Assembly (NCBI RefSeq): GCF_001975985.1
Contig: NZ_MTQF01000005.1
Span: 471,582 to 535,581 of the forward strand
Length of the DNA: 64,000 nucleotides
Direction of reading: 5' to 3'
From: [Flexibacter] sp. ATCC 35103
Lineage (GTDB): Bacteria; Bacteroidota; Bacteroidia; Flavobacteriales; Flavobacteriaceae
Position 1 is the stretch's first letter. Each line of letters opens with the position of its first letter. The notes under the pieces were generated by a model. That model did not search any database. It saw only the letters and a program-made list of their open reading frames with translations, and was not told where the DNA came from. Positions 63,443 to 64,000 of this stretch are shown here, piece by piece. Both the position numbers and the translations under genes were made by a program.

Positions 63443-63868
63443 TTATTCTTTTGTTACTTCGGTTAATATTTTTTTACTGTCTATTTCCCAGGTATTAAAA
63501 TTTCCGTCACCATCCAAATCTGATGTTGCAGTTGCTCTGGCTAAAAAAGAATCATTTGAAGCTTCCAGAATTTCAATTTTATAAACAGCTTGTCCGCCCT
63601 CGTCAACTGTCTTTTCCTGTTCAAAACCTATTTCTTCTAAACTGTTAGAGTATTTTGAATGTCTGTAGAAATAGCTTTTCTCCAAGCCATAAACTTGATT
63701 AAGCATAGCTTGTGCCTCAATAGCTTTTGCCTGACCAATTATAGAGGTTTGATTTGGCAAAACCATTAATAATAGTATACCAATAATACATAATACAATT
63801 AAAATTTCTGTCAAAGAATATGCCTTAACAATTAATTTATTTCGATATAAATGATGTTTTTCTTTCAT
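63443..63868 (-). CDS. gspG: Major pseudopilin, GspG-like, with EF-hand-type loop
   Basis: 141 residues. Prepilin leader KLIVKA (Ala at -1 instead of Gly) precedes YSLTEILIVLCIIGILLLM with Glu at +5. The globular part ends in DLDGDGNFNTWE (117-128), a textbook EF-hand-type DxDxDG...E loop. A calcium site is also a conserved feature of GspG, so this is the likely major pseudopilin. First gene of the 13-gene operon; upstream -7 element at 63921-63928. Confidence 0.9.
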   Translation of the reverse strand: MKEKHHLYRNKLIVKAYSLTEILIVLCIIGILLLMVLPNQTSIIGQAKAIEAQAMLNQVYGLEKSYFYRHSKYSNSLEEIGFEQEKTVDEGGQAVYKIEILEASNDSFLARATATSDLDGDGNFNTWEIDSKKILTEVTKE

Positions 63869-63920
63869 TTAATATTTTTTTATACAGTTTTTATTTGTTA
63901 AAATTAAAAGCAAATTTCTG

Positions 63921-63928
63921 CAAAAATA
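63921..63928 (-). promoter_or_regulatory. Promoter -7 element of the gsp operon
   Basis: TATTTTTG on the minus strand matches TAnnTTTG. The gspG ATG is about 50 bases downstream. No clean -33 TTTG found. Confidence 0.45.
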
Positions 63929-63957
63929 CAAATCCAATTGTAATAAACTATTTTAAA

Positions 63958-63991
63958 AGTATAATATTTTATTTTTAACAAATATTATACT
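63958..63991. promoter_or_regulatory. Perfect inverted repeat upstream of the gsp operon
   Basis: AGTATAATATTT and AAATATTATACT arms (63958-63969, 63980-63991) with a 10-base loop. It lies about 30 bases upstream of the -7 element, so it could be an operator for the operon or the terminator of a gene beyond the window edge. Confidence 0.5.
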
Positions 63992-64000
63992 AAAGAAGTT

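Overview
The window looks like a chromosomal segment of a Flavobacterium-type member of the Bacteroidota. Evidence: a complete gldK-gldL-gldM-gldN-gldO gliding/type IX secretion cluster, the TAnnTTTG (-7) promoter motif in front of several genes, a strongly AT-rich base composition, and the order miaB - sigma-54 activator - lptE - TPR protein - secG - groES - groEL, which I know from this group. I found no tRNA, rRNA, insertion sequence or CRISPR array.

Layout. 1-6 kb: the tail of an unknown gene, a membrane protein, a carboxyl-methyltransferase-like enzyme, a DUF962/Mpo1 protein, a protein whose architecture resembles bacterial gasdermins, a TMEM143-like (DUF3754) membrane protein and a YkgJ-type Cys-cluster protein. 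6-16.1 kb: an accessory region. It holds a divergent S24 repressor/small HTH pair with candidate operators, two small proteins of unknown function, a type VI secretion tube protein (TssD/Hcp) fused to a probable peptidoglycan-hydrolase toxin, five tandem exported or lipoprotein genes that look like immunity proteins (with apparent scraps of lost effector tails between them), an XRE regulator, and an operon of dGTPase-like HD enzyme, unknown protein and zinc ribbon that could be a phage-defence unit. An 18-base direct repeat lies on both sides of 7.3-16.2 kb.

16.3-25 kb: a LytS/LytTR two-component pair divergent from an outer-membrane protein, a SulP transporter, an AraC regulator with an SDR oxidoreductase, and an NPP-type phosphodiesterase. 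25-34 kb: chaperonins, secG, a repeat-rich TPR protein, lptE, a sigma-54 activator and miaB. This conserved block carries two small inserted genes (a four-helix-bundle protein between groES and groEL, and a GxxExxY protein), each bracketed by short repeats. 34-44 kb: topA, a degenerate arginase-fold protein, then the gld/T9SS cluster with the gldN/gldO tandem duplication. 44-52 kb: DAO oxidoreductase, DUF983, ABC-F ATPase, an App1-type phosphatidate phosphatase divergent from a diacylglycerol-kinase-like enzyme, a FemAB/GNAT-like protein and DUF1761.

52.5-63.9 kb: a single minus-strand operon of 13 genes encoding a type II secretion/type IV pilus-like machine: major pseudopilin with an EF-hand-like calcium loop, prepilin peptidase, GspE, secretin, GspL-, GspM- and GspC/PilP-like proteins, pseudopilins and GspF. 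It also has non-canonical members: an FN3 lipoprotein, a MORN-repeat protein and a beta-helix-like GspK-position protein. Its presence near a T9SS locus is the most striking system-level feature, together with the T6SS effector cassette and the gasdermin-like gene.
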